Shown here: positions 42,187-51,541 of the stretch, one piece after another
Layout of the letters: the number at the start of each line of letters is the position of its first letter
Position numbering within the stretch: position 1 is the first letter of the stretch
DNA from: an uncultured Flavobacteriales bacterium
Lineage (GTDB): Bacteria; Bacteroidota; Bacteroidia; Flavobacteriales_D; Sanyastnellaceae
Direction of reading: 5' to 3'
NCBI GenBank assembly: GCA_938085105.1
Contig: CALKGK010000044.1
Coordinates: forward strand, 1 to 64,000
DNA length: 64,000 bases
Notes under the pieces: model-generated
What the model was told of the DNA's origin: nothing
What the model saw: the letters and a program-made list of their open reading frames with translations, nothing else
The model's database searches: none
Made by a program: the position numbers and the translations under genes

Positions 42187-45003
42187 ATGCCAAGAGATAA
42201 GAGTATACGTTCGGTCCTCATCATTGGAAGTGGCCCGATTGTTATTGGACAAGCATGTGAATTTGACTATTCTGGATCACAAGCCTCGCGTTCTTTAAGA
42301 GAAGAAGGAATTGAAGTAACCTTGATCAATTCTAACCCAGCAACCATCATGACCGATAAGGTTGTGGCGGACAACGTATACCTCAAACCCCTGGAACCCG
42401 AGTCCATTGAGGAAATCCTAAAACTTCACAACATTGATGCAGTTCTTCCAACCATGGGAGGCCAAACTGCACTCAACCTCGCCATCAAGTGCGACGAAAT
42501 GGGGATCTGGGAAGAGTATGGTGTGCGCATCATCGGCGTTGATATTGACGCGATTGAAATCACCGAAAACCGAGAAAAGTTCAGAGACCTTATGGGAACA
42601 ATCGATGTCCCAATGGCTCCTCAGGATACCGCTAAGAGCTTTCTCGAAGGAAAAGAAATTGCACAAAAATTCGGATTCCCACTTTGCATTAGAGCCTCTT
42701 ACACGCTCGGTGGATCCGGAGCAGCATTTGTTCATACCAAAGAAGATTTTGAACCATTACTCACGAGAGGATTGCACTTGTCTCCAATCCATGAAGTGAT
42801 GATTGATAAGGCGCTTCTAGGGTGGAAGGAATTTGAGCTCGAGTTATTGAGGGATGCAAATGATAATGTAACCATCATCTGCTCCATTGAGAATTTCGAT
42901 CCAATGGGAATCCATACGGGTGATTCCATTACCGTTGCTCCAGCACTCACGCTTTCCGATTCAACTTACCAGCGTATGCGAGATATGGCAATCAAAATGA
43001 TGCGCTCTATTGGTGATTTTGCCGGTGGGTGTAACGTTCAGTTTGCCGTGAGTCCAGATGAGAAAGAAGACATCATCGCTATTGAAATCAATCCACGTGT
43101 TTCTCGATCATCTGCTCTCGCTTCGAAGGCTACGGGGTATCCAATTGCAAAAATCGCCGCGAAATTGGCCATCGGTTATCACCTGGATGAATTGAGCAAC
43201 CAAATTACGGGCAATACTTCAGCCTTTTTTGAGCCAACATTGGATTACGTTGTGGTGAAAATCCCAAGGTGGAACTTCGATAAATTCCAAGGAGCCGATG
43301 TGGAACTGGGGCTTCAGATGAAAGCAGTAGGAGAGGTAATGGCTATTGGCCGATCTTTCCAAGAGGCCTTACAAAAAGCATGTCAATCGCTCGAGGTGAA
43401 GAGAAACGGACTTGGTGCTGATGGAAAAGAATTGAGAGATCAAGACCAAATCTTAAGAAGTTTAGAGCGACCAAGTTGGGACCGATTGTTCCACATTTAC
43501 GACGCAATTAAGCTTGGTATTCCGTTCAAAACGATCCAAGAAAAAACCAAAATTGACTTTTGGTTCTTAAAGCAAATTGAAGACCTTCTTTTCGTTGAAC
43601 GTCGAATAGAAAAGCATTCCGTGGATTCAATTCCAAAAGAATTACTTTTTGAGGCGAAGCAAAAAGGCTATGCAGACCGACAAATAGCTCACCTTCTTAA
43701 GTGTTTAGAAAGTGAAGTACATACCAAACGAACCGAAATGTCAATCAACCGCGTTTACAAAGTGGTTGACACCTGTGCAGCGGAATTTCCGGCTTTAACA
43801 CCTTACTTCTATTCTACTTTTGAAGAAGAGAATGAGTCCGTTGTAAGTGATAAGAAAAAGGTGATTGTTCTCGGTTCTGGTCCGAACAGAATTGGTCAAG
43901 GAATTGAGTTCGATTATTGTTGTGTTCACGGAGTTTTGGCAGCGAAGGAATGTGGTTATGAAACGATCATGATTAACTGCAACCCCGAAACGGTTTCGAC
44001 GGATTTCGATACGGCTGATAAGTTGTACTTCGAGCCGGTTTTCTGGGAGCATATTTACGATATCATCCAGCACGAAAAGCCCGAAGGAGTCATCGTTCAG
44101 TTGGGCGGACAAACTGCGCTTAAACTTGCAGAAAAGCTGGAAAGATATGGAGTGAAGATTCTAGGAACGTCTTATGAAGCCCTGGATTTGGCCGAAGATA
44201 GAGGTAGCTTTTCGAACATCCTTAAAGAGAACAATATTCCTTATCCAAGATTTGGAGTGGTCGAAAATGCGGAGCAAGCGATTGAATTGTCCCGTGAGCT
44301 AGGTTTCCCGTTATTGGTTCGACCTTCTTATGTTTTGGGTGGACAAAGGATGAAAATTGTCATCAATGAAGCGGATCTTGAAACTACTGTAGTCAATATC
44401 CTTAGAGATATGCCTGATAATAAGATCTTGCTGGATCACTTCCTTGATGGAGCTATAGAAGCAGAGGCAGACGCAATTTGCGATGGAGAAGACGTTTACA
44501 TTATTGGTGTTATGCAACACATTGAGCCTGCGGGTATTCACAGTGGGGATTCTTACGCAGTATTGCCTCCATACAACTTGGGTGATTTGATTGTGGAGCA
44601 GATTCGTGAACAAACAAAAAAGATTGCCTTGGCGTTGAAAACAGTAGGACTCATTAATATCCAATTTGCTGTGAAAGACGACATGGTGTATATCATTGAA
44701 GCCAACCCAAGAGCGTCGAGAACAGTGCCATTCATTGCGAAAGCTTATGACGAGCCTTATGTGAATTATGCGACAAAGGTGATGTTGGGTGAGAAGAAAG
44801 TGAAAGATTTCAAGTTTGAGCCTAAAAAGTCGGGTTATGCGATCAAGATACCTGTATTCTCTTATGAGAAATTTCCGAATGTGAATAAGGAGTTGGGGCC
44901 AGAAATGAAGTCAACAGGTGAGGCAATTCGATTCATAAAAGACCTTAAAGACCCTTTCTTCAGAAAAATCTATTCGGAGAGAAACCTATATTTGAGTAAA
45001 TAG
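42187..45003 (+). CDS. carB: Carbamoyl-phosphate synthase large subunit
   Basis: CarB uses ammonia from CarA, bicarbonate and two ATP to make carbamoyl phosphate for pyrimidines and arginine. The 938 residues contain both ATP-grasp halves (first beginning SVLIIGSGPIVIGQACEFDYSG, second KVIVLGSGPNRIGQGIEFDY) and the central oligomerisation domain. The C-terminal MGS-like allosteric domain present in enteric CarB (1073 residues) is absent: the protein stops just after the second ATP-grasp half. This short form is, as I recall, usual in Bacteroidota, so it is not a truncation by frameshift. The carA gene is not in the window. DUF4834 follows 6 bases later. Confidence 0.96.
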   Translation: MPRDKSIRSVLIIGSGPIVIGQACEFDYSGSQASRSLREEGIEVTLINSNPATIMTDKVVADNVYLKPLEPESIEEILKLHNIDAVLPTMGGQTALNLAIKCDEMGIWEEYGVRIIGVDIDAIEITENREKFRDLMGTIDVPMAPQDTAKSFLEGKEIAQKFGFPLCIRASYTLGGSGAAFVHTKEDFEPLLTRGLHLSPIHEVMIDKALLGWKEFELELLRDANDNVTIICSIENFDPMGIHTGDSITVAPALTLSDSTYQRMRDMAIKMMRSIGDFAGGCNVQFAVSPDEKEDIIAIEINPRVSRSSALASKATGYPIAKIAAKLAIGYHLDELSNQITGNTSAFFEPTLDYVVVKIPRWNFDKFQGADVELGLQMKAVGEVMAIGRSFQEALQKACQSLEVKRNGLGADGKELRDQDQILRSLERPSWDRLFHIYDAIKLGIPFKTIQEKTKIDFWFLKQIEDLLFVERRIEKHSVDSIPKELLFEAKQKGYADRQIAHLLKCLESEVHTKRTEMSINRVYKVVDTCAAEFPALTPYFYSTFEEENESVVSDKKKVIVLGSGPNRIGQGIEFDYCCVHGVLAAKECGYETIMINCNPETVSTDFDTADKLYFEPVFWEHIYDIIQHEKPEGVIVQLGGQTALKLAEKLERYGVKILGTSYEALDLAEDRGSFSNILKENNIPYPRFGVVENAEQAIELSRELGFPLLVRPSYVLGGQRMKIVINEADLETTVVNILRDMPDNKILLDHFLDGAIEAEADAICDGEDVYIIGVMQHIEPAGIHSGDSYAVLPPYNLGDLIVEQIREQTKKIALALKTVGLINIQFAVKDDMVYIIEANPRASRTVPFIAKAYDEPYVNYATKVMLGEKKVKDFKFEPKKSGYAIKIPVFSYEKFPNVNKELGPEMKSTGEAIRFIKDLKDPFFRKIYSERNLYLSK

Positions 45004-45009
45004 AAGGGT

Positions 45010-45204
45010 ATGGGTTTTATTCGCTTTGTATTTTATGTTGTTGTAGGGTATATGATTCTTCGTCTATTGAGGAAGTTGTTTACACCGAAAAAAAGGCCTA
45101 CAAACCGCCAGCACCGGTCAGACAGCTACTCTAAAAAAGGGAGTGACCCAAAGCTCAATACAGATGGAATAGGGGATTATATTGATTACGAAGAAGTAAA
45201 GTAA
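45010..45204 (+). CDS. Small membrane protein, DUF4834 family
   Basis: The 64-residue product has one N-terminal hydrophobic helix (about 3-20, FIRFVFYVVVGYMILRLL) followed by a basic stretch (KLFTPKKRPTNR) and an acidic end (DYIDYEEVK), typical of the DUF4834 family found beside YfhO-like genes in Flavobacteriia. It is predicted to sit in the inner membrane with its tail in the cytoplasm. It starts 6 bases after carB and is followed by a hairpin, so it is probably on the carB transcript. Function unknown. Confidence 0.75.
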   Translation: MGFIRFVFYVVVGYMILRLLRKLFTPKKRPTNRQHRSDSYSKKGSDPKLNTDGIGDYIDYEEVK

Positions 45205-45223
45205 ATTGAAAGATCTATTAAAG

Positions 45224-45262
45224 GCCAGTTAGAAAGCAGATTCGTTTTTTGACTGGCTTTTT
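45224..45262 (+). terminator. Possible terminator after DUF4834
   Basis: GCCAGT (45224-45229) and ACTGGC (45252-45257) form a 6-base-pair stem with a long loop, followed by TTTTT. Confidence 0.5.
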
Positions 45263-45287
45263 GTTTCTATCGTTATCTGTTTTTAAA

Positions 45288-45307
45288 GCTATCGGCTTAA
45301 GTAGCCC
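45288..45307 (-). repeat. Core motif copy, minus orientation
   Basis: Exact reverse-strand core, followed by CAAATTTTTTATTGG, close to the flank of the copy at 39236. Together with the plus copy at 45427-45446 it makes an inverted pair in the same outward arrangement as the transposase-element ends. Confidence 0.9.
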
Positions 45308-45426
45308 AAATTTTTTATTGGCTTGATGTCTGATTTTTTGGGAAACGATCTTTCCTGACTTTACCTAGATCCTAGTCATATTGTTTAGGGTTTTTTACTA
45401 TTGAATAGTTGTCATGATTTCGGTTT

Positions 45427-45687
45427 GGGCTACTTAAGCCGATAGCCAAGAAGTCTCATTGGTAAGGCTCCCAAAAAAACGGAACCACGTGTCCTTCTCA
45501 AGATCAAGTACTTGTATTTCAGTGGTTTATTCAGGAGTGTGTTTGGGCTACTTAAGCCGATAGCAAAGAATAATGACTGCTCGGAATCATCCATCAAACA
45601 CACTAGTCCCTTCATCTAGTATTAGCTCAAACCGTTGTTTTTTAGGTTCTTGAGGTGTTTTCCATTTCGGCTACTTAAGCCGATAGC
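45427..45687 (+). repeat. Three plus-strand core copies spaced 118 and 123 bases
   Basis: Cores lie at 45427-45446, 45545-45564 and 45668-45687. Spacing is close to the 124 of the left array, but the sequences between them are unrelated to it and to each other. The last copy begins CGGCTA and is followed by CG, giving a perfect 6-base-pair CGGCTA/TAGCCG stem, a base change matched on both sides. The rest of the 573-base gap 45205-45778 holds a terminator and the minus-strand copy, and no gene was seen. Confidence 0.9.
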
Positions 45688-45778
45688 CGTCCGCTCACCC
45701 CAAATACCTCACCCATTAAAACCCAATTTCGTTTTCTCTCCACTCTCCACTATCTTTCGCCCCTAAACGCCAAACATC

Positions 45779-48430
45779 ATGAAGTTCCTCACGAAAGCAT
45801 TACCCCATATTATAGCAATCGTCGCATTCTATATTATCGCTTCCATCTACTTCACCCCGGCGTACAACGATTACGACCTCAATCAAGGAGATATCGATCG
45901 TTTCCTCGGTATGTCTAAAGAACTTCGAGACTACCGCGATCAATTCGACGACCAAAGCTTATGGACCAATAGCATGTTCAGCGGAATGCCCGCCTACCAA
46001 ATCTCCATGCTGCAGCCCAATAACTTACCTCAATCCATCATTACAGGGATTAAAATTGTTTTTCCCGGACCCGTCGGAATTCTCTGGCTAGCGATGGTTT
46101 GCTTCTACATCTTGTGCTGTTGCCTTAGAATAAACCCTTGGCTGGGCATGTTAGGAGCAGTGGCCTTTGCCTTGGCAAGTTTTAACTTCCTATACCTGGG
46201 GGCCGGACACGCTTCCAAAGTTGCTGCCGTAGCCATCACACCAGCGGTTCTAGGAGGAGTAATTCAAATCTTTCGCGGAAATTGGATCATGGGAGCGGCA
46301 ATTACCAGCTTTTTCGGCGCAATGGAACTGGCGGCAAACCACCCGCAGATCACCTATTACTTGGCTATTCTCCTCGTTTTTGTTGTCATCTTCGAGTCCA
46401 TCGCTTTGGTGAGAAAAGGTGAGCCTAAAAAACTCATCAATGGAGCTGCTGCACTCCTCATCGCAGCGGTTTTGAGCATTATTCCGAACATTACCGGACT
46501 ACTGACCACCTACAACTATAGTAAATTTAGTACGCGAGGCGACTCCGAGTTGAGCATCTCAGCGCCAGGATTAGCTAACGAATCTCCAAAAGAAGGCTTG
46601 AACAAAGACTATATCTTGGAGTACAGCATGTCTCGCGGCGAGGTGTGGTCTGTGCTCGTGCCAGATATTAAGGGTGGAGTGAGCAGCGCCATTGGTGGAG
46701 ACCAAGAACTGCTCAAAAGCGTGCCGAACAACTTCAAACAACAAGTAGCCCAGTCTTCTCGATACTGGGGAGAACAACGTTTTACAGGTGGAGCATTCTA
46801 TTACGGAGCAATCATCTTCCTTCTTTTTGTGGTCGGACTGTTCTTCACCAAAGACCACCTCAAATGGCCATTGCTCATTGCGTCTTTGTTGGCGGCGATT
46901 CTTGCTTGGAAAGATGCTTCTTTTATCACCGATTTGTTTCTGAACTACCTCCCGTTCTTTGCGAAATTTAGAGATACCAAGATGATGTTGGTGCTCTTTC
47001 AAATTGCCGGGCCTCTTCTCGCTGTGATGACCTTGAATCAACTCTTTAATGGGGATGAATTAAAGGATGCACAGAAAAAAATGCTGTTCGCTGGTGGCGG
47101 ACTCGTGTTCTTGATATTGATACTCTTTCTCGCTATTCCGGATACACTTTTCGACTTCATTTCTCCTGCTGAAAAAGATCAATTCTCGAGCTATCTGAAT
47201 GGAGGTGATCCAGAACAGAGCGCCTTTGTAAAGCAATTTATCACTGAGCTGAAAGACGTGAGAATGTCCATCATGAGAGCCGATGTTTTGAGATCTTTAC
47301 TTTTTGTGGTGATAGGATTCGGGTTGACGATTGCCTTGGCCCTGAAGAAACTCAAACCAAGCATGGCCATCGGACTCATTGCGCTTTTCACCGTTGTTGA
47401 CCTCTGGAGCGTTGACAAAAGATACCTCAACAACGAAAAGGCCAAAGGAGGTTATGTGCATTGGAAGAAAAATGAAGATCGATTCTTCCCATTCCAAGCC
47501 TCGGTTGCAGATCAAAGCATCTTTGAACAAGAGGTAACTGCTAGAGGAATAGAAGATGAGATTCAAACAGCAGTGAAAAACGCGGAAGACCGAAATGGAA
47601 AACGATTCACAAAAAGAGATCTAGCGAAAGAAGAAGCAGCCAAGTTTGGTGAGTTGAACTTCAATTCGAACTACCGTGTGCTCAATATTGGTAACCCTTT
47701 CAACGATGCAAGAACAAGCTTCTTCCACAAATCGATAGGCGGATACCACGGTGCAAAGCTCAAAAGCTACCAAGAGCTCATTGACTTTCATTTGAGTCCG
47801 GAGATTAACCGATTCATTGAAGTAGCAAATGCAGGCGGACTGGATGCTGCTTTTGCCCAAACGCCTGTGCTGAACATGCTGAACACCAAATACCTGATTG
47901 CCGATCCAAATTCACCACCGATTCCGAACAATAGGGCACTTGGAAATGTTTGGTTCGTGGATGAGGTCGAAATGCAGATGTCGAGCGACGATGAGATTGA
48001 AGCACTAGGAGAATTAGACCCTGCATTTACCGCTTTGGTGCACGAGCGCTATCAAGATGAAGTAACAGCCTTCGGCACTGGAAGCGAGTCGGACGAGATT
48101 TTCATGACGAGTTATCTCCCCAATCAAATTGAATACAGAAGTAAAACCTCTGATTCGCGCTTGGCGGTCTTCTCCGAGATATTCTACCCAGAAGGCTGGG
48201 AGGTGAGTATCGATGGAGAACCAGCGAGCTATTTTAGAGCGAATTACCTTCTTCGAGCAATGATGGTTCCTGCTGGAGAGCATACCATTATTTTTACGTT
48301 TAATCCCGCGGCTTACAACTCGGGGCGTACCCTCGCTTTGGTGGGTTCCATCTTGCTCGTTCTTTTACTCGGATTTGCCATTTATAAATCGCTCAAATCA
48401 CCCCGTTTAGAGGATCTTCAAGCGAGCTAA
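45779..48430 (+). CDS. YfhO-family integral membrane protein
   Basis: The 883-residue protein has an N-terminal hydrophobic helix, then about a dozen membrane helices (through about residue 540) and a large extracytoplasmic part (about 550-850), closing with a final helix (about 855-872) and a short tail. YfhO family members in Gram-positives take part in glycosylating lipoteichoic acid; in Bacteroidota a role as GT-C-like glycosyltransferase is likely but unproven. An early YDLNQGDIDRF segment in the first loop contains acidic residues where GT-C enzymes have their catalytic Asp. The next gene starts within the stop (TAATG), so both are coupled. Confidence 0.85.
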   Translation: MKFLTKALPHIIAIVAFYIIASIYFTPAYNDYDLNQGDIDRFLGMSKELRDYRDQFDDQSLWTNSMFSGMPAYQISMLQPNNLPQSIITGIKIVFPGPVGILWLAMVCFYILCCCLRINPWLGMLGAVAFALASFNFLYLGAGHASKVAAVAITPAVLGGVIQIFRGNWIMGAAITSFFGAMELAANHPQITYYLAILLVFVVIFESIALVRKGEPKKLINGAAALLIAAVLSIIPNITGLLTTYNYSKFSTRGDSELSISAPGLANESPKEGLNKDYILEYSMSRGEVWSVLVPDIKGGVSSAIGGDQELLKSVPNNFKQQVAQSSRYWGEQRFTGGAFYYGAIIFLLFVVGLFFTKDHLKWPLLIASLLAAILAWKDASFITDLFLNYLPFFAKFRDTKMMLVLFQIAGPLLAVMTLNQLFNGDELKDAQKKMLFAGGGLVFLILILFLAIPDTLFDFISPAEKDQFSSYLNGGDPEQSAFVKQFITELKDVRMSIMRADVLRSLLFVVIGFGLTIALALKKLKPSMAIGLIALFTVVDLWSVDKRYLNNEKAKGGYVHWKKNEDRFFPFQASVADQSIFEQEVTARGIEDEIQTAVKNAEDRNGKRFTKRDLAKEEAAKFGELNFNSNYRVLNIGNPFNDARTSFFHKSIGGYHGAKLKSYQELIDFHLSPEINRFIEVANAGGLDAAFAQTPVLNMLNTKYLIADPNSPPIPNNRALGNVWFVDEVEMQMSSDDEIEALGELDPAFTALVHERYQDEVTAFGTGSESDEIFMTSYLPNQIEYRSKTSDSRLAVFSEIFYPEGWEVSIDGEPASYFRANYLLRAMMVPAGEHTIIFTFNPAAYNSGRTLALVGSILLVLLLGFAIYKSLKSPRLEDLQAS

Positions 48431-49761
48431 TGGTGCAGTGGACGGATTGTATATTACCGCTCATATTTGTGTTCTTTTTTCTCTTCTGCATAGATAAAAG
48501 CAAGAAATTAGAGGTAGTGGGTATTCCAAAACGGTGGTTTCAAATCCTCTTCCTCAGCAAAGTGGCTTTCGGAATTCTCTTGTGGTGGATTTACACGTAT
48601 TACGAGCCATATAAAGGCGCAAGTGATGCTTTCCTCTACTTCAATGATGGACTCATTTTGGGTGAGTTGGCAGAGTCCAATCCACAACACTTTTTCCGCC
48701 TACTTTTCGGAATTGGCATCGAAGATCCTGCATTAGAAGTGTACTTCGATAATATGCATCGCTGGTGGTGTAAGAGCACGTATGGTATCGCAAATGACAA
48801 CCCTACAATCATTCGGATTAACGGGTTGATTGCTTTGGTGTCATTGGGGAATTTCCACGTCCACACCATATTCATGTGCTTCATCAGTACTCTAGCCGCA
48901 GCGTTTCTCATCAAAGCTGTTCGGAGCATCGTACACTTGCCGGTAAAAGCGTTGTTTTTTCTCATGCTTTTGGCTCCGTCTTATTTATTTTGGACCTCCG
49001 GCGTACTCAAAGAAGCTCCCTTGATGCTAGCTTTAGCTCTATTCCTTTATGCATTTTTTAGCTGGGTGAAGGTATCCTTTAAGTCGCTTAAATATGTGCT
49101 TCTGATGGTGATTTCGGGGTACTTCTTGTTTCACCTCAAAGGATATGTCTTTTTGAGCTTAATTCCAGCTTTATCTTTTTGGCTGATTGGAAGTAAGCTG
49201 AGTTATTGGCGTTTGGCTTTTCTCGTGGTACATGCGGTTTTTGTCGTAGCGGCGATGTTCGCCGATCGATTCTATTCAGCAGGAGATTTCCTTTATGTGC
49301 TGAGCAAGAAACAGACGGATTTCATCAATGTAGCCAATAAACAAGCTGCAGGGAGTCAGATCGAAGCAATTCCCATTAATGGATGGCTTGACTTTACATC
49401 CAACTTACCATTGTATTGGATCACCACTTTTTTCCGACCATTCCTCGGTGAGGGAAACTCCTTACTTCAGCATTTTAGCGCATTAGAAACAAGCATGTGT
49501 TTACTGCTCCTATTCTTAGCACTGATTTTCAGAAGACATCAAAGCAACGATGAGGGTAGACTGACGCTTTTTGTGCTGTCTTTTCTTCTGATACTTGCCG
49601 CTATCATTGGTGCAACCGTTCCTGTGCTTGGTGCCGTGGTGAGATATAAAGTACCACTGCTTCCGTTTTTCGGACTACTCATCGCGCTAATCATAGATCC
49701 AAGACCCTTTGAGAAGGTTTGGGAATCTATTCGAAGTGCAATTTTTCCAAGTCAGAATTGA
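48430..49761 (+). CDS. Polytopic membrane protein coupled to the YfhO gene
   Basis: The 443-residue product is an integral membrane protein with about ten hydrophobic helices, including a pair near the N-terminus (2-20, 34-58) and a run from about 130 to 300, then a C-terminal pair (about 355-420). It has no soluble domain. The loop between helices 2 and 3 (YYEPYKGASDAFLYFNDG and following) is the only longer hydrophilic part early on. I do not recognise a family; the architecture resembles polymerases or transferases of surface polysaccharides (GT-C or Wzy type). The overlap with YfhO (TAATG) suggests a shared surface-glycan task. Confidence 0.75.
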   Translation: MVQWTDCILPLIFVFFFLFCIDKSKKLEVVGIPKRWFQILFLSKVAFGILLWWIYTYYEPYKGASDAFLYFNDGLILGELAESNPQHFFRLLFGIGIEDPALEVYFDNMHRWWCKSTYGIANDNPTIIRINGLIALVSLGNFHVHTIFMCFISTLAAAFLIKAVRSIVHLPVKALFFLMLLAPSYLFWTSGVLKEAPLMLALALFLYAFFSWVKVSFKSLKYVLLMVISGYFLFHLKGYVFLSLIPALSFWLIGSKLSYWRLAFLVVHAVFVVAAMFADRFYSAGDFLYVLSKKQTDFINVANKQAAGSQIEAIPINGWLDFTSNLPLYWITTFFRPFLGEGNSLLQHFSALETSMCLLLLFLALIFRRHQSNDEGRLTLFVLSFLLILAAIIGATVPVLGAVVRYKVPLLPFFGLLIALIIDPRPFEKVWESIRSAIFPSQN

Positions 49762-49780
49762 ACTCCCTGCCGAGACAGAC

Positions 49781-50182
49781 TCAATCTAGGAAATACGCTC
49801 GTTCATGCGCTTCCGGCATTCGGCACGTTTCTCGTTTCCCAAACCAACGGTAGCGATTACGAGCAACCCAACGATAAATGACATCCCGCAAGCCTTTTGG
49901 AACAAGAATAAAGATGAAAAGCACTGGCCAAACCCCAGACATTCCCTTTGCAATGTGCAATGCAGCGCTACTTTCTGTAAATAATTTACCCGATTTATAA
50001 TATATTAACGAGTCCAGCTGCTCATTTTCAAGCAACTCAGGGATCTTTTTTTGAGCCGTGTTTCCTTGTAATGACGCGTATTTGAAGTGATTTTTGTGAT
50101 CACGCCGATGTACAAAATCCACAACACTGTTGCAGAGCGAGCATACGCCGTCGAAGAAAATGATTGATTCGTTAGAATTCAT
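49781..50182 (-). CDS. DCC-family thiol-disulfide oxidoreductase-like protein (DUF393)
   Basis: The 133-residue protein shows the DxxCxxC motif DGVCSLCN (11-18; C14, C17) followed by the family's helical region (VVDFVHRRDHKNHFKYASLQG). The C-terminal half contains a hydrophobic stretch (MSGVWPVLFIFILVPKGLRDVIYRWVARNRYRWFG) that is likely membrane-associated. DCC proteins are thioredoxin-fold relatives, mostly without known partner. ATG 50182 is chosen over a TTG two codons upstream. Confidence 0.85.
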   Translation of the reverse strand: MNSNESIIFFDGVCSLCNSVVDFVHRRDHKNHFKYASLQGNTAQKKIPELLENEQLDSLIYYKSGKLFTESSAALHIAKGMSGVWPVLFIFILVPKGLRDVIYRWVARNRYRWFGKRETCRMPEAHERAYFLD

Positions 50183-50248
50183 AGGCAATAAAGTTCCTAC
50201 TTTCGAAACAATTTAGAAGCACAAAAGTTAAACCTTTAAGGGGCTAAA

Positions 50249-51532
50249 GTGGCAACCAGAAAAAAGGATCCAGATAAAATGACTTCCAGAACGATGTCGA
50301 ACTTGACATGCATGCCCCAAAATAATGGCGGCCAAACTTCGGTAAAGTACACCCTTAGTGTCCAAAAAGCATTGGGAAAGAAAGATATCGAATTGTGGGA
50401 TAGCTTCAGTCCAGACGAATGTGTCATGCTCAAACATGCCTATATCGAAGGAGTGAAGGCATCCACGACAGGAGAAAGCGGTATTCGTTTCGCTCAAATT
50501 TGGAATGGAAAGGAAGAACTTTGCGGTGTTGTTGTGGTTCATATCGCTATCGCTGAAAGCAATAACCTCAAAGGAAATACCGAAAAGAAGAATTCAGCAC
50601 TTCAACAAATGTTGATCAAAGTGCTTACTGGAAACCGTCCCCTCCGATTTAGAATCGCCAGCATTGGTAATCCATTTGCGTCTGGTATCAACGGCTATTA
50701 TTTCTGCCCAAGTGTAAGTGTGGAAGATTCATGCAAGCTGCTGCATCAGGTTTTGGAAGAAACGCAGGCGCTTGAGAAAAAAGACGATAACTCCATCGTC
50801 GCTTATCTCATCAAAGATTTTTCGCGTGGAAGTCAAGAATTATCCCACCTTCAAGAAAGAGGTTTTGCTGAGTTTATGGTAGATCCTTTGATGATGATGC
50901 CCATTCTGAGTTCATGGAATTCCTTCGACGATTACCTCTCAGACCTGGTTTCAAAATTCAGAACCAAAGCAAAATCAGCAATCAAAAAAGCGGATGACTT
51001 GGAGATGAGATCTTTGTCGGCAAGTGATATCGAACAACACAAAGAACGCTTTGATGAACTCTACCACAATGTGGCAGACAAAGCTGATTTTACCCTTGGT
51101 CATCTTCACGTAGATAGCTTCATTCAACTGAAAAAAAACCTTTCAGAGCGTTTCGATGTGTATGGTTTCTTTCTCAAAGGAGAACTCATTGCTTTCCTTT
51201 CTGGAATTCATCACGGAAAACTCTATGATGCGCACATGATTGGCTTAGACTATGCTCACAACCAGCAATATGGTCTGTACATGAACATCCTATACAAATT
51301 TGTAGATCTCGCGATTCAAGCAAAAGCGGAGAAGTTAAGTTACGGTCGAACAGCGGGAGAAATCAAAAGTACCGTTGGGGCTTTTCCTACCGAGTTGAGC
51401 TGTTGCATTATGCACGCCAAAAAGGGACCAAATTTACTCCTTCGCACCTTTTTCAAATTCGTGAAACCGCAAGACTACGACATCCGATATCCTTACAAAA
51501 AGAACTTAGAAGTAACCCCTCCGAGCCTCTAA
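50249..51532 (+). CDS. FemAB/GNAT-like acyltransferase of unknown substrate
   Basis: The 427-residue cytoplasmic protein has a variable N-terminal half and a GNAT-fold, FemAB-like C-terminal half (about 215-410), with a core strand FLKGELIAFLSGIHHGKLYDAHMIGLD and the helix that follows (NQQYGLYMNILYKFVDLAI). FemAB-type enzymes transfer aminoacyl or acyl groups in cell-wall or lipid synthesis. The catalytic acceptor cannot be deduced. Start choice is open: GTG at 50249 is used here, with ATGs at 50279 and 50294 as alternatives; no conserved feature decides. The MFS gene starts 9 bases after its stop. Confidence 0.7.
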   Translation: MATRKKDPDKMTSRTMSNLTCMPQNNGGQTSVKYTLSVQKALGKKDIELWDSFSPDECVMLKHAYIEGVKASTTGESGIRFAQIWNGKEELCGVVVVHIAIAESNNLKGNTEKKNSALQQMLIKVLTGNRPLRFRIASIGNPFASGINGYYFCPSVSVEDSCKLLHQVLEETQALEKKDDNSIVAYLIKDFSRGSQELSHLQERGFAEFMVDPLMMMPILSSWNSFDDYLSDLVSKFRTKAKSAIKKADDLEMRSLSASDIEQHKERFDELYHNVADKADFTLGHLHVDSFIQLKKNLSERFDVYGFFLKGELIAFLSGIHHGKLYDAHMIGLDYAHNQQYGLYMNILYKFVDLAIQAKAEKLSYGRTAGEIKSTVGAFPTELSCCIMHAKKGPNLLLRTFFKFVKPQDYDIRYPYKKNLEVTPPSL

Positions 51533-51541
51533 ACCCCAACA

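Noticed and set aside
42038-42298. Small gene before carB (86 codons)
   Set aside because: It runs through the carB start region in another frame, contains the likely carB promoter box and resembles no family I know.
45427-45687. CRISPR-like array with different spacers
   Set aside because: Only three cores, spacers near 100 bases, the same motif occurs elsewhere in both orientations, and no cas gene is near.
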